A DNA stretch of 64,000 bases from positions 86,246-150,245 of the forward strand of contig CAZIDN010000002.1 of NCBI GenBank assembly GCA_964537875.1, read 5' to 3'. Origin of the DNA: JAPKZH01 sp964537875. Lineage in GTDB: Bacteria; Acidobacteriota; Aminicenantia; Aminicenantales; UBA4085. Made by a program: the position numbers and the translations under genes. Within the stretch, counting starts at the first letter, position 1; each line of letters starts with the position of its first letter. Positions 8,623-17,673 of this stretch are shown here, piece after piece. A model generated the notes under the pieces. That model saw only the letters and a program-made list of their open reading frames with translations. It was not told the DNA's origin and did no database searches.

Positions 8623-10314
8623 ATGGATGATTCAGTCTGGATCGTCGCCTCCCCCCGGGATGAGGCCAAGCGGCTGGCCTCCGAGCTGGGCATCCCTCAG
8701 GCGATCGCCCAGGTCTTGATCAACCGGAAGATCACAGAAGCGGAACAGGCCCATCTATTTCTGGAGGGCAGGCTGGCCCAGCTTCACGATCCTTTCCTGA
8801 TGTCCGGCATGACGGCCGCCGTGGAAAGGATAAAATCGGCAATCGCCCGGCGCGAGAAAATCCTCATCTTCGGAGACTACGATGTGGATGGCGTGTTGTC
8901 CGTGGTCATGCTCGTGAAAGCCCTGGGCTCTTTGTCCGCGGACGTCGAATATTTCATCCCGGAACGGTTGAAAGAAGGCTACGGGATAAAGGATGAGCAC
9001 ATCGCGGTGGCGGCCGGCAAAGGAGCCCGGCTCGTCATCAGTGTCGATTGCGGAATCAAGGCCAACGGATTCGTCCGGAAAGCCAACGAGCAAGGGATCG
9101 ATGTGATCATCACCGACCACCATCGCCCCGGGCCGGAGCTTCCCGAGGCGCTGGCCGTTCTCAACCCCGTCCTGGAAAGCTCCGGCTACCCGGATAAAAG
9201 CCTGGCCGGCGTCGGCGTCGTGTTCAAATTAATCCAGGCGCTTTTTGAGCAGGCCGGCCGAGCGTCCATCCTCCCGCACTATTTAAAGCTTGTCGCCATC
9301 GGCACGATTTCCGATGTCGCCGAGCTGAGGGGGGAAAACAGGATCCTGGTCAAGCTCGGGCTCCAAGGACTGGACAGTGTCTCCAACCAGGGTTTGAGAA
9401 GCCTGATTGAAATCTGCGGCCTCAAAGGGAAGAGGATCTCCGAGGGGGATATCGGGTTCAGGATCGGCCCGAGAATCAATGCCGCGGGACGAATGGGGGC
9501 GACGGACCTCGCCGTCCGGCTCTTTTTCTCGCCGTCGCTCGAGGAAACGGCCGGGATCGCCCGCCATCTGGATGAGCTCAACTCGCAAAGGCAAACAGCC
9601 GAGGAAAAGATCCACAAGCAGGCCTTGGGCCTGATCAAAAAAAGATCTCTGGATAAGAGGCACAAAATTTTGATCCTGGGCTGCCAAGATTGGCACAGGG
9701 GAATCATCGGGATCGTAGCCTCCCGGCTTAAAGACGCCTTCTCGCGGCCGGTCGTCCTCTTCGCTTATGAAGACGATAAGGCCTTCGGCTCGGGACGGAG
9801 CATCGGCGAATTTTCCCTGATCGAATGCCTGGACCAATGCCGACATTTTTTCTTGACCTACGGCGGCCATCCCTTCGCCGTCGGTTGTTCACTCGAACGG
9901 GCCAGCATGCCGGCGTTCAAGCAGGCGGCGAACGCCGTTGCCGAGGCGCGCCTGTCCGACGCCAAGCTGCGGAAAAAAATCCTGATCGATTCAAAACTCG
10001 ATTTTTCGGATATCAGCGCCGGTTTTTATGAAAGCCATTCCCTTCTCTGTCCCTTCGGCGTGGGGAATCCGCGGCCCGTCTTCCTGACCGAAAAGGCGGA
10101 GATCGTCGGACCGCCCCAAAACCTCCAGGGCCGCCATGCGAAATTCCTCGTCCGCCAGGGCAGCCGGGTGTTCGAGGCCATTGCCTGGGATCGGGGAGAC
10201 TGGGCGAAGAAGGTCTCCAAAGGAGGCCGGGTAGACCTGGCCTATACCTTTCAATTTTCCAGCTACTTGGGCGAAGACAGGCCGTATCTTTGCCTCGAGG
10301 GATTGCGGAAGTGA
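8623..10314 (+). CDS. recJ: single-stranded-DNA-specific exonuclease RecJ
   Basis: A 563-residue DHH-family 5'-3' single-strand exonuclease of repair and recombination. The phosphoesterase motifs are present: FGDYDVDGVLS near residue 86, ITDHHRPG near residue 165 and the DHHA1-type GGHPFAVGCSLE. The C-terminal OB fold is at about residues 455-560. Length is typical. It is divergent from ftsY, and its TGA overlaps the GTG start of the next gene, so it heads the long plus-strand operon. Confidence 0.94.
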   Translation: MDDSVWIVASPRDEAKRLASELGIPQAIAQVLINRKITEAEQAHLFLEGRLAQLHDPFLMSGMTAAVERIKSAIARREKILIFGDYDVDGVLSVVMLVKALGSLSADVEYFIPERLKEGYGIKDEHIAVAAGKGARLVISVDCGIKANGFVRKANEQGIDVIITDHHRPGPELPEALAVLNPVLESSGYPDKSLAGVGVVFKLIQALFEQAGRASILPHYLKLVAIGTISDVAELRGENRILVKLGLQGLDSVSNQGLRSLIEICGLKGKRISEGDIGFRIGPRINAAGRMGATDLAVRLFFSPSLEETAGIARHLDELNSQRQTAEEKIHKQALGLIKKRSLDKRHKILILGCQDWHRGIIGIVASRLKDAFSRPVVLFAYEDDKAFGSGRSIGEFSLIECLDQCRHFFLTYGGHPFAVGCSLERASMPAFKQAANAVAEARLSDAKLRKKILIDSKLDFSDISAGFYESHSLLCPFGVGNPRPVFLTEKAEIVGPPQNLQGRHAKFLVRQGSRVFEAIAWDRGDWAKKVSKGGRVDLAYTFQFSSYLGEDRPYLCLEGLRK

Positions 10315-12272
10315 AGCGCTCGCCCCAAAAAACCGCGAAGGTCCCTCCGGCCAAGCTCATCAAGCCCGCCCTGGCCGCCGCGCTCGTCGTCGTCATCGGC
10401 ACGATCCTGGTTTACTTTATCGTCCATTTGAAGCGCCGGCCGACCATCCCACCCGATAACAAAGAGATTGCCCAACAGAAGATCGAAGTCCAGGAAAAGG
10501 TCGATTTTTTCGATTTCAAAGGTAAGATCAAAGTGACGGCTGCCCGGAGATATCTAGGGGAAGACAACCTGTATCATCTCGTCGGCCCCGTGGAAATCAT
10601 CGATCAGGGGAAAAAGGGAGGCGGAGAGGTCAGCATCGCCGGCCAATCGGTCATCTATGATAAGGACATGAAGCATTTCGCCATGCAGGGCAAGGTCAAG
10701 GTCCGGTCCCAAGGCGTCCTGCTTGAAGCCGAGAATTTTGATTACAACAGGGAAGAGGAAATCTTTAGGACGGACAGCGGCATTATCCTTTCGTCTCCGC
10801 GTTTCTCGGGTTCTTCGAAACAGGCCGTTTACTCATTGAAAGAGAACGAGATAAGCCTGGAGTATGACGTGGAATTCGAGATCGTCCCCCGCCTGGAGAA
10901 TCCCGAACCGCTCCAGTTCAAGGCCGACAAGCTCGTCTACAGCTTGAGGGATCGAAAGGGCAGGATCGAAAGCCGAACGGATGAATCCCCGATCATCCTC
11001 CTCCATGGAAAAAGCCGGGGACGAGCGAACTTGATAGAGTTTGAGCAGTTTTATGATAATGATGACCTGAAAGTCCTTTTTCTCAAGGGGCGGGTCAAAG
11101 TAGACCTGGACGAGAAAGAGAATGTCGGGCCGCAGAAAAAAACAAAAATGCCGGACGAAAAGGCCGTTCCCGGCGGGCCGCAGCCTGGCCGGGAATGGAA
11201 TTTTTTCCGGAGCGAAAAGCAGGAGATCGAGGCCGAGGAAATCAAGATCAGGGCGTTCCTGAACCTGCCCGAGCTCCATGCCGTCGAAAGCAAGGGCGGA
11301 TGCTCTTTCAAATTCATATCGGCGTCAGGAGAGCAGACCCATGTCCGGGGGGAGGCCGTGGATTTTATCTTCAGCCGGGGTGCCAGGCTCCGGGAATTTC
11401 GTGTCTTCGAGGAAGCCCGGATTTCCAGTCTTCTGAAGGATAGCCAACAAGACCGCCTCGTTGAGGGCAAGACGATAATCCTGGACGGCGAAACGCAAAT
11501 CGTCCGTGTCCAAGGGAAGAACGGTGTTTCGGCACGCTTCGCCTCTCCGAGGAATGAGGTGACGGCGGCAGAGATCGAGATTTCGATCCAGGATGACAGC
11601 TTCGGAGCCAAGGGCGGGGCCAAGGCCGTCCTTCGGCCTCAGATGGAGACAAGCAGCGCGACGGGGTTCTTTGCCAAGGACAAGCCCGTTTTTGCCAACG
11701 CCGGGTCCATGAGATATTCGGCCGGCGAGAAGCGTTTTATATTGAGCGGGCAGGTGAAAATGTGGCAGGACAAAAAGGTCCTTCTCGGCCAGGAGGTTTC
11801 CTTCAACGAGGAGACGGGAGAGATGCAGGGCCATGGGGATATCAAGTCCATCTTTCCCCATACGCCGAAGGAAGGAGAAAAAGAAGAACGCGTAGAAATT
11901 TCCGCCGGCCGGATGAGCTATGATCCCAAAGCCAATCAGATCTTCTATGAAGACGGCTGTTCCCTGAAGATGAGAAATATCGACCTGAGCGCTGGTCTTA
12001 TAACCGTCCTGCCCGGAGAAGCAGCCGGGAAGGTCCGCTCGATGAGGGCCACGAAAAAAGTGACGATCATCCAGGAGGCGAGAGAGGCCGTCGGGGAAAC
12101 GGCGGAATACGATGTGGAAAAAGACACGATGGTCCTCACCGGCCGGCCGGTCCTGACCCTCAAGGACAAAGGCACGGTCAGGGGTGACAAATTGACTTTC
12201 CGCCTGGGCGATGGTACAATCCTCGTCGAAAATCAAGATCAACAAAGATCGGTGGCAGTTATAAAATCGTGA
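10311..12272 (+). CDS. LptC/LptA-type lipopolysaccharide transport protein (multi-OstA)
   Basis: The GTG at 10311 overlapping the recJ stop (GTGA) is preferred over an earlier in-frame ATG at 10290. The 653-residue product has one N-terminal membrane anchor (about residues 15-37), then an LptC-like segment (VDFFDFKGKIKVTAARRYLGE). After this comes a long run of OstA/LptA-like beta-jellyroll repeats, with ITAAEIEISIQD-type phrases and the late segment GETAEYDVEKDTMVLTGRPV. LptC plus LptA form the periplasmic lipopolysaccharide bridge between LptB2FG and LptDE. The product is over three times the size of E. coli LptC, and no separate lptA follows before lptB. The function is well supported by the lptB neighbour; the fused-bridge reading is inference. 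Confidence 0.8.
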   Translation: MKRSPQKTAKVPPAKLIKPALAAALVVVIGTILVYFIVHLKRRPTIPPDNKEIAQQKIEVQEKVDFFDFKGKIKVTAARRYLGEDNLYHLVGPVEIIDQGKKGGGEVSIAGQSVIYDKDMKHFAMQGKVKVRSQGVLLEAENFDYNREEEIFRTDSGIILSSPRFSGSSKQAVYSLKENEISLEYDVEFEIVPRLENPEPLQFKADKLVYSLRDRKGRIESRTDESPIILLHGKSRGRANLIEFEQFYDNDDLKVLFLKGRVKVDLDEKENVGPQKKTKMPDEKAVPGGPQPGREWNFFRSEKQEIEAEEIKIRAFLNLPELHAVESKGGCSFKFISASGEQTHVRGEAVDFIFSRGARLREFRVFEEARISSLLKDSQQDRLVEGKTIILDGETQIVRVQGKNGVSARFASPRNEVTAAEIEISIQDDSFGAKGGAKAVLRPQMETSSATGFFAKDKPVFANAGSMRYSAGEKRFILSGQVKMWQDKKVLLGQEVSFNEETGEMQGHGDIKSIFPHTPKEGEKEERVEISAGRMSYDPKANQIFYEDGCSLKMRNIDLSAGLITVLPGEAAGKVRSMRATKKVTIIQEAREAVGETAEYDVEKDTMVLTGRPVLTLKDKGTVRGDKLTFRLGDGTILVENQDQQRSVAVIKS

Positions 12273-12275
12273 CCG

Positions 12276-13001
12276 ATGAAATCCTATTTAAAGGCCGTCC
12301 AGCTCACCAAAAGCTATCACGGAAAGAAGGTCGTGGATGATGTCAGCGTTGAAATCCGGAGGGGCGAAATCATCGGCCTCCTCGGGCCCAACGGAGCCGG
12401 AAAGACAACGACCTTCTCCTTGATCCTGGGCCTTGTCCCCCAAGATTCCGGTCAAATATTTTTAGACGGAGAAGAGATCACGGAGTATCCGATGTATCTC
12501 CGCGCCCAGCGGGGCGTCTGCCTTCTGCCCCAAGAGCCTTCCGCGTTCCGAAAGCTCACCGTTGAGGACAACCTGCGGGCCATCATGGAGACCTTGCCGG
12601 AAGCCTACCCTCAAAGGGCGAGCAGGCTGGGAAAGACCCTCAAAGAATTCGGGCTGGAAAAGCTGGCCCGGGCTAAGGCGGTCACATTATCCGGCGGAGA
12701 GCGAAGAAGGCTGGAGATCGCCCGGGCCATGGTCTCCCAGCCGGAATTCATCCTTTTGGATGAGCCGTTCACGGGCATAGACCCGATTGCCATCGAGGAA
12801 CTGCAGAAGATCATGAATTCCCTGAAAGAAAAGGGCTTGGGCGTCCTCGTCACCGACCATAGCGTCCGGGAGACTCTGAAGATCGTCGACCGCGCCTATA
12901 TCATCGACAAAGGAAAGATTTTAATGGAAGGGACCCCCAAGGAACTCGTGACGTCCGAGGAGGTCCGGCGAAGCTATTTAGGAGAGGAATTTCGTCTGTG
13001 A
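12276..13001 (+). CDS. lptB: LPS export ABC transporter ATPase LptB
   Basis: A 241-residue ABC ATPase with Walker A GPNGAGKTTTFSLILGLV, the LptB-typical GEEITEYPMYLRAQRG segment, Q-loop LLPQEPSAF, signature LSGGERRRLEIARAM and Walker B FILLDEPFTGIDPI, then the switch histidine in TDHSVRETL. It powers lipopolysaccharide extraction from the inner membrane together with LptFG, which are not in this window. It lies 3 nt after the LptC/A-like gene and 33 nt before rpoN, the classical arrangement. Confidence 0.95.
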   Translation: MKSYLKAVQLTKSYHGKKVVDDVSVEIRRGEIIGLLGPNGAGKTTTFSLILGLVPQDSGQIFLDGEEITEYPMYLRAQRGVCLLPQEPSAFRKLTVEDNLRAIMETLPEAYPQRASRLGKTLKEFGLEKLARAKAVTLSGGERRRLEIARAMVSQPEFILLDEPFTGIDPIAIEELQKIMNSLKEKGLGVLVTDHSVRETLKIVDRAYIIDKGKILMEGTPKELVTSEEVRRSYLGEEFRL

Positions 13002-13034
13002 AGAAGGGCGGCCTGGCCGCTCCGGATTTAAACA

Positions 13035-14549
13035 ATGGTGATGAAACAGCGGCTTGACCAGAGGCAGGTTCAAAAATTGATCCTGGCTCCTGCCCTCCAA
13101 CAGGCGATCAAGCTCCTGCCGCTGACCAACCTGGAGCTGATCGAAGTGATCGACGAGGAGCTCTCCGAGAACCCGCTCCTTGAGCTTGAAGAAGAAGCCG
13201 TCGAAAAAAAGCCCGAGGAAGTTGCCGAGGAGACGGCCAAGGAAGCGGAGAAGGAAGCGGAGAAAGAAGAAGAAAAAAGCGAACCTGCGGAGGAGCCCGC
13301 TCCGGGCGAGCCGGGAACCGAGGATCTTCCGGAGACGCCGGAGAACCACGAAGAGCTGGAGTTTGAGTCCTATTTTCAAGAATACTTCGACGATGGCTTT
13401 CGTTCGCTGTCCTATGAACGAAGAGAGATCCCCTCTCTCGAGAACACGCTTTCCAAGAGCGCTTCCCTCTGGGACCACCTGAACTGGCAGGCCAACCTGA
13501 CGTTCTTTGAGCCGGCGGACCAGGAAATCGCCCAGCTCATCATCGGCAACATCAACGAAGACGGGTACTTGACGTCCTCCCTCCCGGAGCTCGCCCAGGC
13601 GGCCCAGACGACAGAAGAAAAAATCAAGGAAATCCGGGAAAAGATCAAGATGTTCGACCCGGTCGGCGTCGGCAGCCTGGACTTGAAGGAATGCCTGCTC
13701 GCCCAGATGGATTATCTTCAGCTCAAGGACGATGTGACCCGGACGATCATCCATGAGCATCTTGGCCTCCTCGAGAAATCGGATTTTGCCCAGCTGGCCA
13801 GGCTTTTGAATGTTCCCATGACGACGGTCAAGTACCAAATCGAAATCATCAAGCGGCTCGACCCAACTCCGGGGCGCAAGTACACCGAAGACCGGACGAA
13901 CTACGCCGTGCCGGATATCGTCGTCAGCAAAGAAGGAGCGGACCTCCGAATCGTCCTGAACGATGAAGGGCTGCCCAGGCTGCGCGTCAACTCCTACTAC
14001 AAAACCCTCCTGGCCAAGGCGTTGAAAGAAAATCCGGAGGCCTACCGCTTTCTTAAGGACAAGATGAAAAAAGCCCTCTGGTTCCTGCGCAGTCTCGATC
14101 AAAGAGACCAGACCATTTACAAAGTCGCCAAGTACATCGTCGACAAGCAGCGGGATTTTATTGAGAAAGGCATGGATTTTATCCGGCCGTTGACCCTGAT
14201 GGAAATCGCCCAGGAGATCGGCGTCCATGAATCCACCGTGGGTCGGGTCGTCGCCAACAAATATATCATGACGCCCTGCGGCGTCTTTTCCTTGAAGTAC
14301 TTCTTCCACAAGTCGCTCCACGATGATTTTGGCGAGGGAGTTTCTTCGCTGCGGGTCAAGGACAAGATTCGGAAGCTCGTCGAAAACGAGGACAAGAACA
14401 GCCCCTTCAGCGATATCGAAATCGGAGAAATCCTGGCCCGGGAGAACTTCAAGATCGCCCGCAGGACGGTGGCCAAGTACCGGAAACAGTTAAAAATCTT
14501 GCCTTCCCATATCAGAAAACGTAAGTTTGTCATGGAGGGATCTTCATGA
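13035..14549 (+). CDS. rpoN: RNA polymerase sigma-54 factor
   Basis: A 504-residue RpoN. Region I (residues 1-50) shows RLDQRQVQKLILAPALQQAI. It is followed by an unusually long acidic linker rich in E/K (about residues 48-115), the core-binding domain, the helix-turn-helix MEIAQEIGVHESTVGRVVANKY and the RpoN box ARRTVAKYRKQL. It directs transcription from -24/-12 promoters with AAA+ activators. Its stop overlaps the hpf start (ATGA). lptB-rpoN-hpf-ptsN-rapZ is a conserved proteobacterial-type order. Confidence 0.97.
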   Translation: MVMKQRLDQRQVQKLILAPALQQAIKLLPLTNLELIEVIDEELSENPLLELEEEAVEKKPEEVAEETAKEAEKEAEKEEEKSEPAEEPAPGEPGTEDLPETPENHEELEFESYFQEYFDDGFRSLSYERREIPSLENTLSKSASLWDHLNWQANLTFFEPADQEIAQLIIGNINEDGYLTSSLPELAQAAQTTEEKIKEIREKIKMFDPVGVGSLDLKECLLAQMDYLQLKDDVTRTIIHEHLGLLEKSDFAQLARLLNVPMTTVKYQIEIIKRLDPTPGRKYTEDRTNYAVPDIVVSKEGADLRIVLNDEGLPRLRVNSYYKTLLAKALKENPEAYRFLKDKMKKALWFLRSLDQRDQTIYKVAKYIVDKQRDFIEKGMDFIRPLTLMEIAQEIGVHESTVGRVVANKYIMTPCGVFSLKYFFHKSLHDDFGEGVSSLRVKDKIRKLVENEDKNSPFSDIEIGEILARENFKIARRTVAKYRKQLKILPSHIRKRKFVMEGSS

Positions 14550-15070
14550 ATATCCATTATACGGCCCGCCGGATGCGGTTCACTCCGGATCTCCGGCAGT
14601 ACTGCGAAAAAAGGTTCAAGTCGCTGGAGAAACTCCTGAATTTCGCCACCGGGGTGGACGTGATCTTGGCGTCCGGGAAAAACAGGCAGCAGGCCGAGAT
14701 CCATATCAAAGCGAAGGGCGCCGGGCTCGTCGTTATCGAAGAGAGCCATGATATGCTCAACTCGCTGAACCTGGCCTTCGACAGCCTGGAAAAAAAGGTC
14801 AAAAAGGAACGGGAGAAGTACCGCGAGAAAAAACGGCGGGGCGGCCGCGAGCGAAAGGCCTTCGCTATTCCGGCGGAGACCGTCGAAAGAGAAGGGCGGA
14901 TCGTACGGGCCGACTATTATACGCCCAAGCCCCTGACCCTGGAAGAAGCCCTGATCCAGTTCGACTTGAACAAGAAGGAAGTGTTCATGTTCCGGAGGGC
15001 GGGTGAGGAGAAATGGGCCGTCCTGTTTCGTCGGAAGGACGGGAACTACGGACTTGTGGAACCGGAATGA
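14546..15070 (+). CDS. hpf: ribosome hibernation promoting factor, long form
   Basis: A 174-residue protein. The N-terminal S30AE domain (residues 1-95, NIHYTARRMRFTPDLRQYCEKR) binds in the 30S decoding region. The C-terminal domain (about residues 120-174, KPLTLEEALIQFDLNKKEVFMFRR) is the dimerisation domain of long HPF, which forms 100S ribosomes by itself. The gene overlaps rpoN by 4 nt and ptsN by 4 nt. A GGAGGG ribosome binding site lies in the end of rpoN. Confidence 0.95.
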   Translation: MNIHYTARRMRFTPDLRQYCEKRFKSLEKLLNFATGVDVILASGKNRQQAEIHIKAKGAGLVVIEESHDMLNSLNLAFDSLEKKVKKEREKYREKKRRGGRERKAFAIPAETVEREGRIVRADYYTPKPLTLEEALIQFDLNKKEVFMFRRAGEEKWAVLFRRKDGNYGLVEPE

Positions 15071-15561
15071 AGAACGAAGAGCCGGGCCTTGCCCTGAAAG
15101 TCCACCAGCTCCTGAAGGAGGACTTCGTCCTGGCGGACCTCCAATCCCAGACCAGGGAAGAGGTTCTTCAGGAGCTGGCCCAATTCATTAAGGCCAAGAC
15201 GGCGGAGCTCTTTGAACAAGACCTGTATGAAAAGCTGCTGAAGCGGGAGAATTCGCAGAGCACGGTCGTCGGAGAGGGCTTTGCCATTCCGCACTGCAAG
15301 ATCGAAGGCGTCGAATCACCGTTCGTCGGCCTGGCCGTCTCCAAAAAAGGCATCAGTTTTGATGCCGCCCACGGGAAACCCTCTTTCGTCTTTTTCGTGT
15401 TTGTAACTCCCGCGGATCATCCCAGCCTGAACCTTCAAATCCTGGCCGCCGTGGCCCATCTCATCCGCCGATCCCGGCATCTTTCCAAAAAACTGACCAG
15501 GGCCCGGACGAGCCGGGAGATCCTGGACATCATTCGGGAGGAAGAAGAGAAATTCTCTTGA
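15067..15561 (+). CDS. ptsN: PTS IIA-type regulatory protein PtsN
   Basis: The ATG at 15067 overlapping the hpf stop gives a 164-residue EIIA-fructose/nitrogen-type protein. The phospho-acceptor His is H76 in GFAIPHCKIEGV. The C-terminal HPSLNLQILAAVAHLI is typical of the fold. In proteobacteria PtsN links the PTS phosphorylation state with nitrogen and potassium metabolism. Here it stands next to rpoN and hprK. No EIIB or EIIC domain is attached, so a regulatory role is more likely than sugar transport. Confidence 0.88.
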   Translation: MKNEEPGLALKVHQLLKEDFVLADLQSQTREEVLQELAQFIKAKTAELFEQDLYEKLLKRENSQSTVVGEGFAIPHCKIEGVESPFVGLAVSKKGISFDAAHGKPSFVFFVFVTPADHPSLNLQILAAVAHLIRRSRHLSKKLTRARTSREILDIIREEEEKFS

Positions 15562-16130
15562 GCAAGAATGCCGGTCACGAGGCCATCATCCCGGGAGGAC
15601 TTCTCAAGATCTTCGGCCTGGGTGTACTGATCATCGGCGACAGCGGCATCGGCAAGAGCGAGAGCGCCCTGGAGCTCGTTTCCAGGGGATACCGTTTTGT
15701 CTCCGATGATGTGGTCTATGTCAAGAAAACGGCCTCGGGCCGTCTTGTCGCCAAGGCCCCTTCTCTCAGCCGCTTCTTCATGGAAATCCGCGGGCTGGGG
15801 ATCATCAATATCAGGGAAATCTTCGGCCCCCCATCGATCTGCCGGCAATCGCGGATCGACCTGGTCATCAAGCTGAAAAAATGGCACCGGAAGAAGGAAT
15901 ATGACAGGCTCGGCCTCCGCTTCCCGGAGGATTATGAGGTCTTGGGAGAACGAATCCCTCAGCTCAATATTCCGGTCGCGCCGGGCAGGAACATTGCCAC
16001 GCTGATCGAGGTCGCCTGCAAGGTCCACATTTTGCGGAAAAAAGGATACCATGCTCCGGAGGAGATCGTCGAACGCCTGGACCGGGCGCTGGCTTCAAGA
16101 AACAAGCGGGCCAAAAGGGGCGGATTATGA
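15558..16130 (+). CDS. hprK: HPr kinase/phosphorylase, catalytic domain only
   Basis: A 190-residue protein starting with TTG overlapping the ptsN stop. It matches only the C-terminal catalytic half of HprK: Walker A GDSGIGKS (residues 27-34), the segment MEIRGLGIINIREIFG and the HprK signature IEVACKVHILRKKGY. Firmicute HprK is about 310 residues with an N-terminal regulatory domain, which is absent here as in short alphaproteobacterial forms. The predicted substrate is Ser46 of the HPr encoded 1.8 kb downstream, where that serine is present. The start codon is uncertain, but ptsN leaves no room for the missing domain. Confidence 0.85.
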   Translation: MSKNAGHEAIIPGGLLKIFGLGVLIIGDSGIGKSESALELVSRGYRFVSDDVVYVKKTASGRLVAKAPSLSRFFMEIRGLGIINIREIFGPPSICRQSRIDLVIKLKKWHRKKEYDRLGLRFPEDYEVLGERIPQLNIPVAPGRNIATLIEVACKVHILRKKGYHAPEEIVERLDRALASRNKRAKRGGL

Positions 16131-16984
16131 AAGACGACAGGTTCTTGATTATCACCGGCTTATCGGGATCAGGCAAGACCGTCGTCAGTCACTTTTTAGA
16201 GGACCTGGGCTATTATTGCGTGGACAACCTCCCCGCCAAGCTGATCCCCATTTTTCTCGAGCTCTGGATGCGCAAGGAGGTCGAGATCGAGAAAGTGGCG
16301 CTCGTCGTGGACATCCGGGAGCACGGCTTTTCAACGGACTTCCCCCAGGTCTGGGACGAGATTCGGAAGAAGACCTCGCCCAGGCTGATCTTCCTGGACG
16401 CGTCTGACGAAGCCCTCGTCAAGCGATTCAGCGAAAGCCGGCGGCCCCATCCCCTGGCCCACCGCAAGCCGATCCTGGAAGGCGTCCGGCTGGAGCGCAA
16501 GAAGCTCGCCCCGATCAAAAAGATGGCCGATGAGGTCATCGACACGACCGTCTTGAGCATCTCCCAGCTCAAAGATATCTTTTCTCAGAGGTTTTTGAGG
16601 AAGCGGAGCGAGCGGCTGCGGGTGGTGATCGTCAGCTTCGGCTACAAGTACGGGATTCCCCTGGATTCCGACCTCATTTTTGATACACGGTTTCTGCCGA
16701 ATCCGTTCTACATGGAAAGCTTCCGGGACAAGACCGGGAGGAACAAGAACGTCCGGGACTTCATCCTGGGTTCCCCCGAAACCCGGACCTATCTGGCCGA
16801 GCTCTTTCGTTTCATCGACTTTCACATGCCCCGCTTCCTGGATGAAGGGAAAAGTCACCTGGTGATCTCGATCGGCTGCACGGGCGGGCGGCACAGGTCC
16901 GTGGTCATCGCCGAGGAGCTCAGGGATTACCTCCGGGGCCAAAAGTATGATATAAAGATTTTTCATCGGGATATTTTCAAATGA
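16127..16984 (+). CDS. rapZ: RapZ/YvcJ family nucleotide-binding protein
   Basis: A 285-residue P-loop protein with Walker A GLSGSGKTVVSHFLEDLGYYCVD, ISFGYKYG-like VIVSFGYKYGIPLDSDLIFD and the C-terminal signature IGCTGGRHRSVVIAEEL. E. coli RapZ is an adapter that guides RNase E to the sRNA GlmZ and so controls amino-sugar synthesis; B. subtilis YvcJ affects competence. Both ends overlap neighbours by 4 nt (hprK and the EIIA gene). Confidence 0.95.
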   Translation: MKDDRFLIITGLSGSGKTVVSHFLEDLGYYCVDNLPAKLIPIFLELWMRKEVEIEKVALVVDIREHGFSTDFPQVWDEIRKKTSPRLIFLDASDEALVKRFSESRRPHPLAHRKPILEGVRLERKKLAPIKKMADEVIDTTVLSISQLKDIFSQRFLRKRSERLRVVIVSFGYKYGIPLDSDLIFDTRFLPNPFYMESFRDKTGRNKNVRDFILGSPETRTYLAELFRFIDFHMPRFLDEGKSHLVISIGCTGGRHRSVVIAEELRDYLRGQKYDIKIFHRDIFK

Positions 16985-17388
16985 TCGGCGGAATCATCGT
17001 CTCCCATGGAAAACTGGGGGAGGAGCTGCTCAATGCCCTGACCATTATCTTGGGCGAGGCCCCCAACATCGAGGCGATTTCGATCGGCTGGTACGATGAT
17101 GTCGAGGACTCCAAGAAGAAGATCAACCAGAGCCTGAAACGGGTGGACCAGAAGATCGGGGTGGTGATTTTCACCGACATGTTCGGAGGGACGCCGTCCA
17201 ACCTTAGCTTCAGTTTTCAGAAGGACGACCGGGTCGAGATCATCACCGGCGTCAACCTGCCCATGCTCATCAAGTTCGTGTCGCTGCAGCGGAGCAATAA
17301 TCTCAAGGAGGTCGCCCGGAAGGTCATCGAGCAGGGGAAAAAAAATATCCACCTGGCCAGCGCGCTGCTCGGCTCCAAGCAGTCCTAG
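16981..17388 (+). CDS. PTS EIIA component, mannose/fructose family
   Basis: A 135-residue EIIA-Man fold protein. The phospho-acceptor is H9 in IIVSHGKLG, and FTDMFGGTPSNL is the conserved loop. In ManXYZ systems this domain passes phosphate from HPr to EIIB-Man; here no EIIB, EIIC or EIID gene is adjacent. It sits between rapZ and ptsH, as in deltaproteobacterial and other regulatory PTS loci. It may act as a phosphorylation-state signal. Confidence 0.9.
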   Translation: MIGGIIVSHGKLGEELLNALTIILGEAPNIEAISIGWYDDVEDSKKKINQSLKRVDQKIGVVIFTDMFGGTPSNLSFSFQKDDRVEIITGVNLPMLIKFVSLQRSNNLKEVARKVIEQGKKNIHLASALLGSKQS

Positions 17389-17397
17389 AGGGGCATC

Positions 17398-17667
17398 ATG
17401 CTCGAGACAGCGATCGTCATCAATAACAGGCTGGGGCTCCATGCCCGGGCGGCCGTGAAATTTGTCAACATGGCCAACCGGTTCAGCGCGGACGTCAAGA
17501 TCGAAAAGGACGGCAGCGAGATCGACGGCAAAAGCATCCTCGGCATCCTGACTCTGGCGGCCACCCAGGGCGCCGAGATCGTCCTCAAAGTCGACGGCGC
17601 GGACGAAGAAGCGGCGCTCAAATCCCTGGTGGCCCTCATCAACAACAAATTTGACGAGAAAGAATAA
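17398..17667 (+). CDS. ptsH: phosphocarrier protein HPr
   Basis: An 89-residue HPr with both regulatory sites at canonical positions: His15 in LGLHARAA, phosphorylated by EI, and Ser46 in DGKSILGI, the target of HPr kinase. The C-terminal ATQGAEIVLKVDG is typical. The gene is followed 6 nt later by ptsI. The presence of Ser46 together with hprK suggests that the serine-switch is functional. Confidence 0.96.
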   Translation: MLETAIVINNRLGLHARAAVKFVNMANRFSADVKIEKDGSEIDGKSILGILTLAATQGAEIVLKVDGADEEAALKSLVALINNKFDEKE

Positions 17668-17673
17668 TCGACC

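Noticed and set aside
12978..14321. 447-codon minus-strand frame opposite rpoN
   Set aside because: Antisense shadow of rpoN with Phe/Leu-rich low-complexity product.
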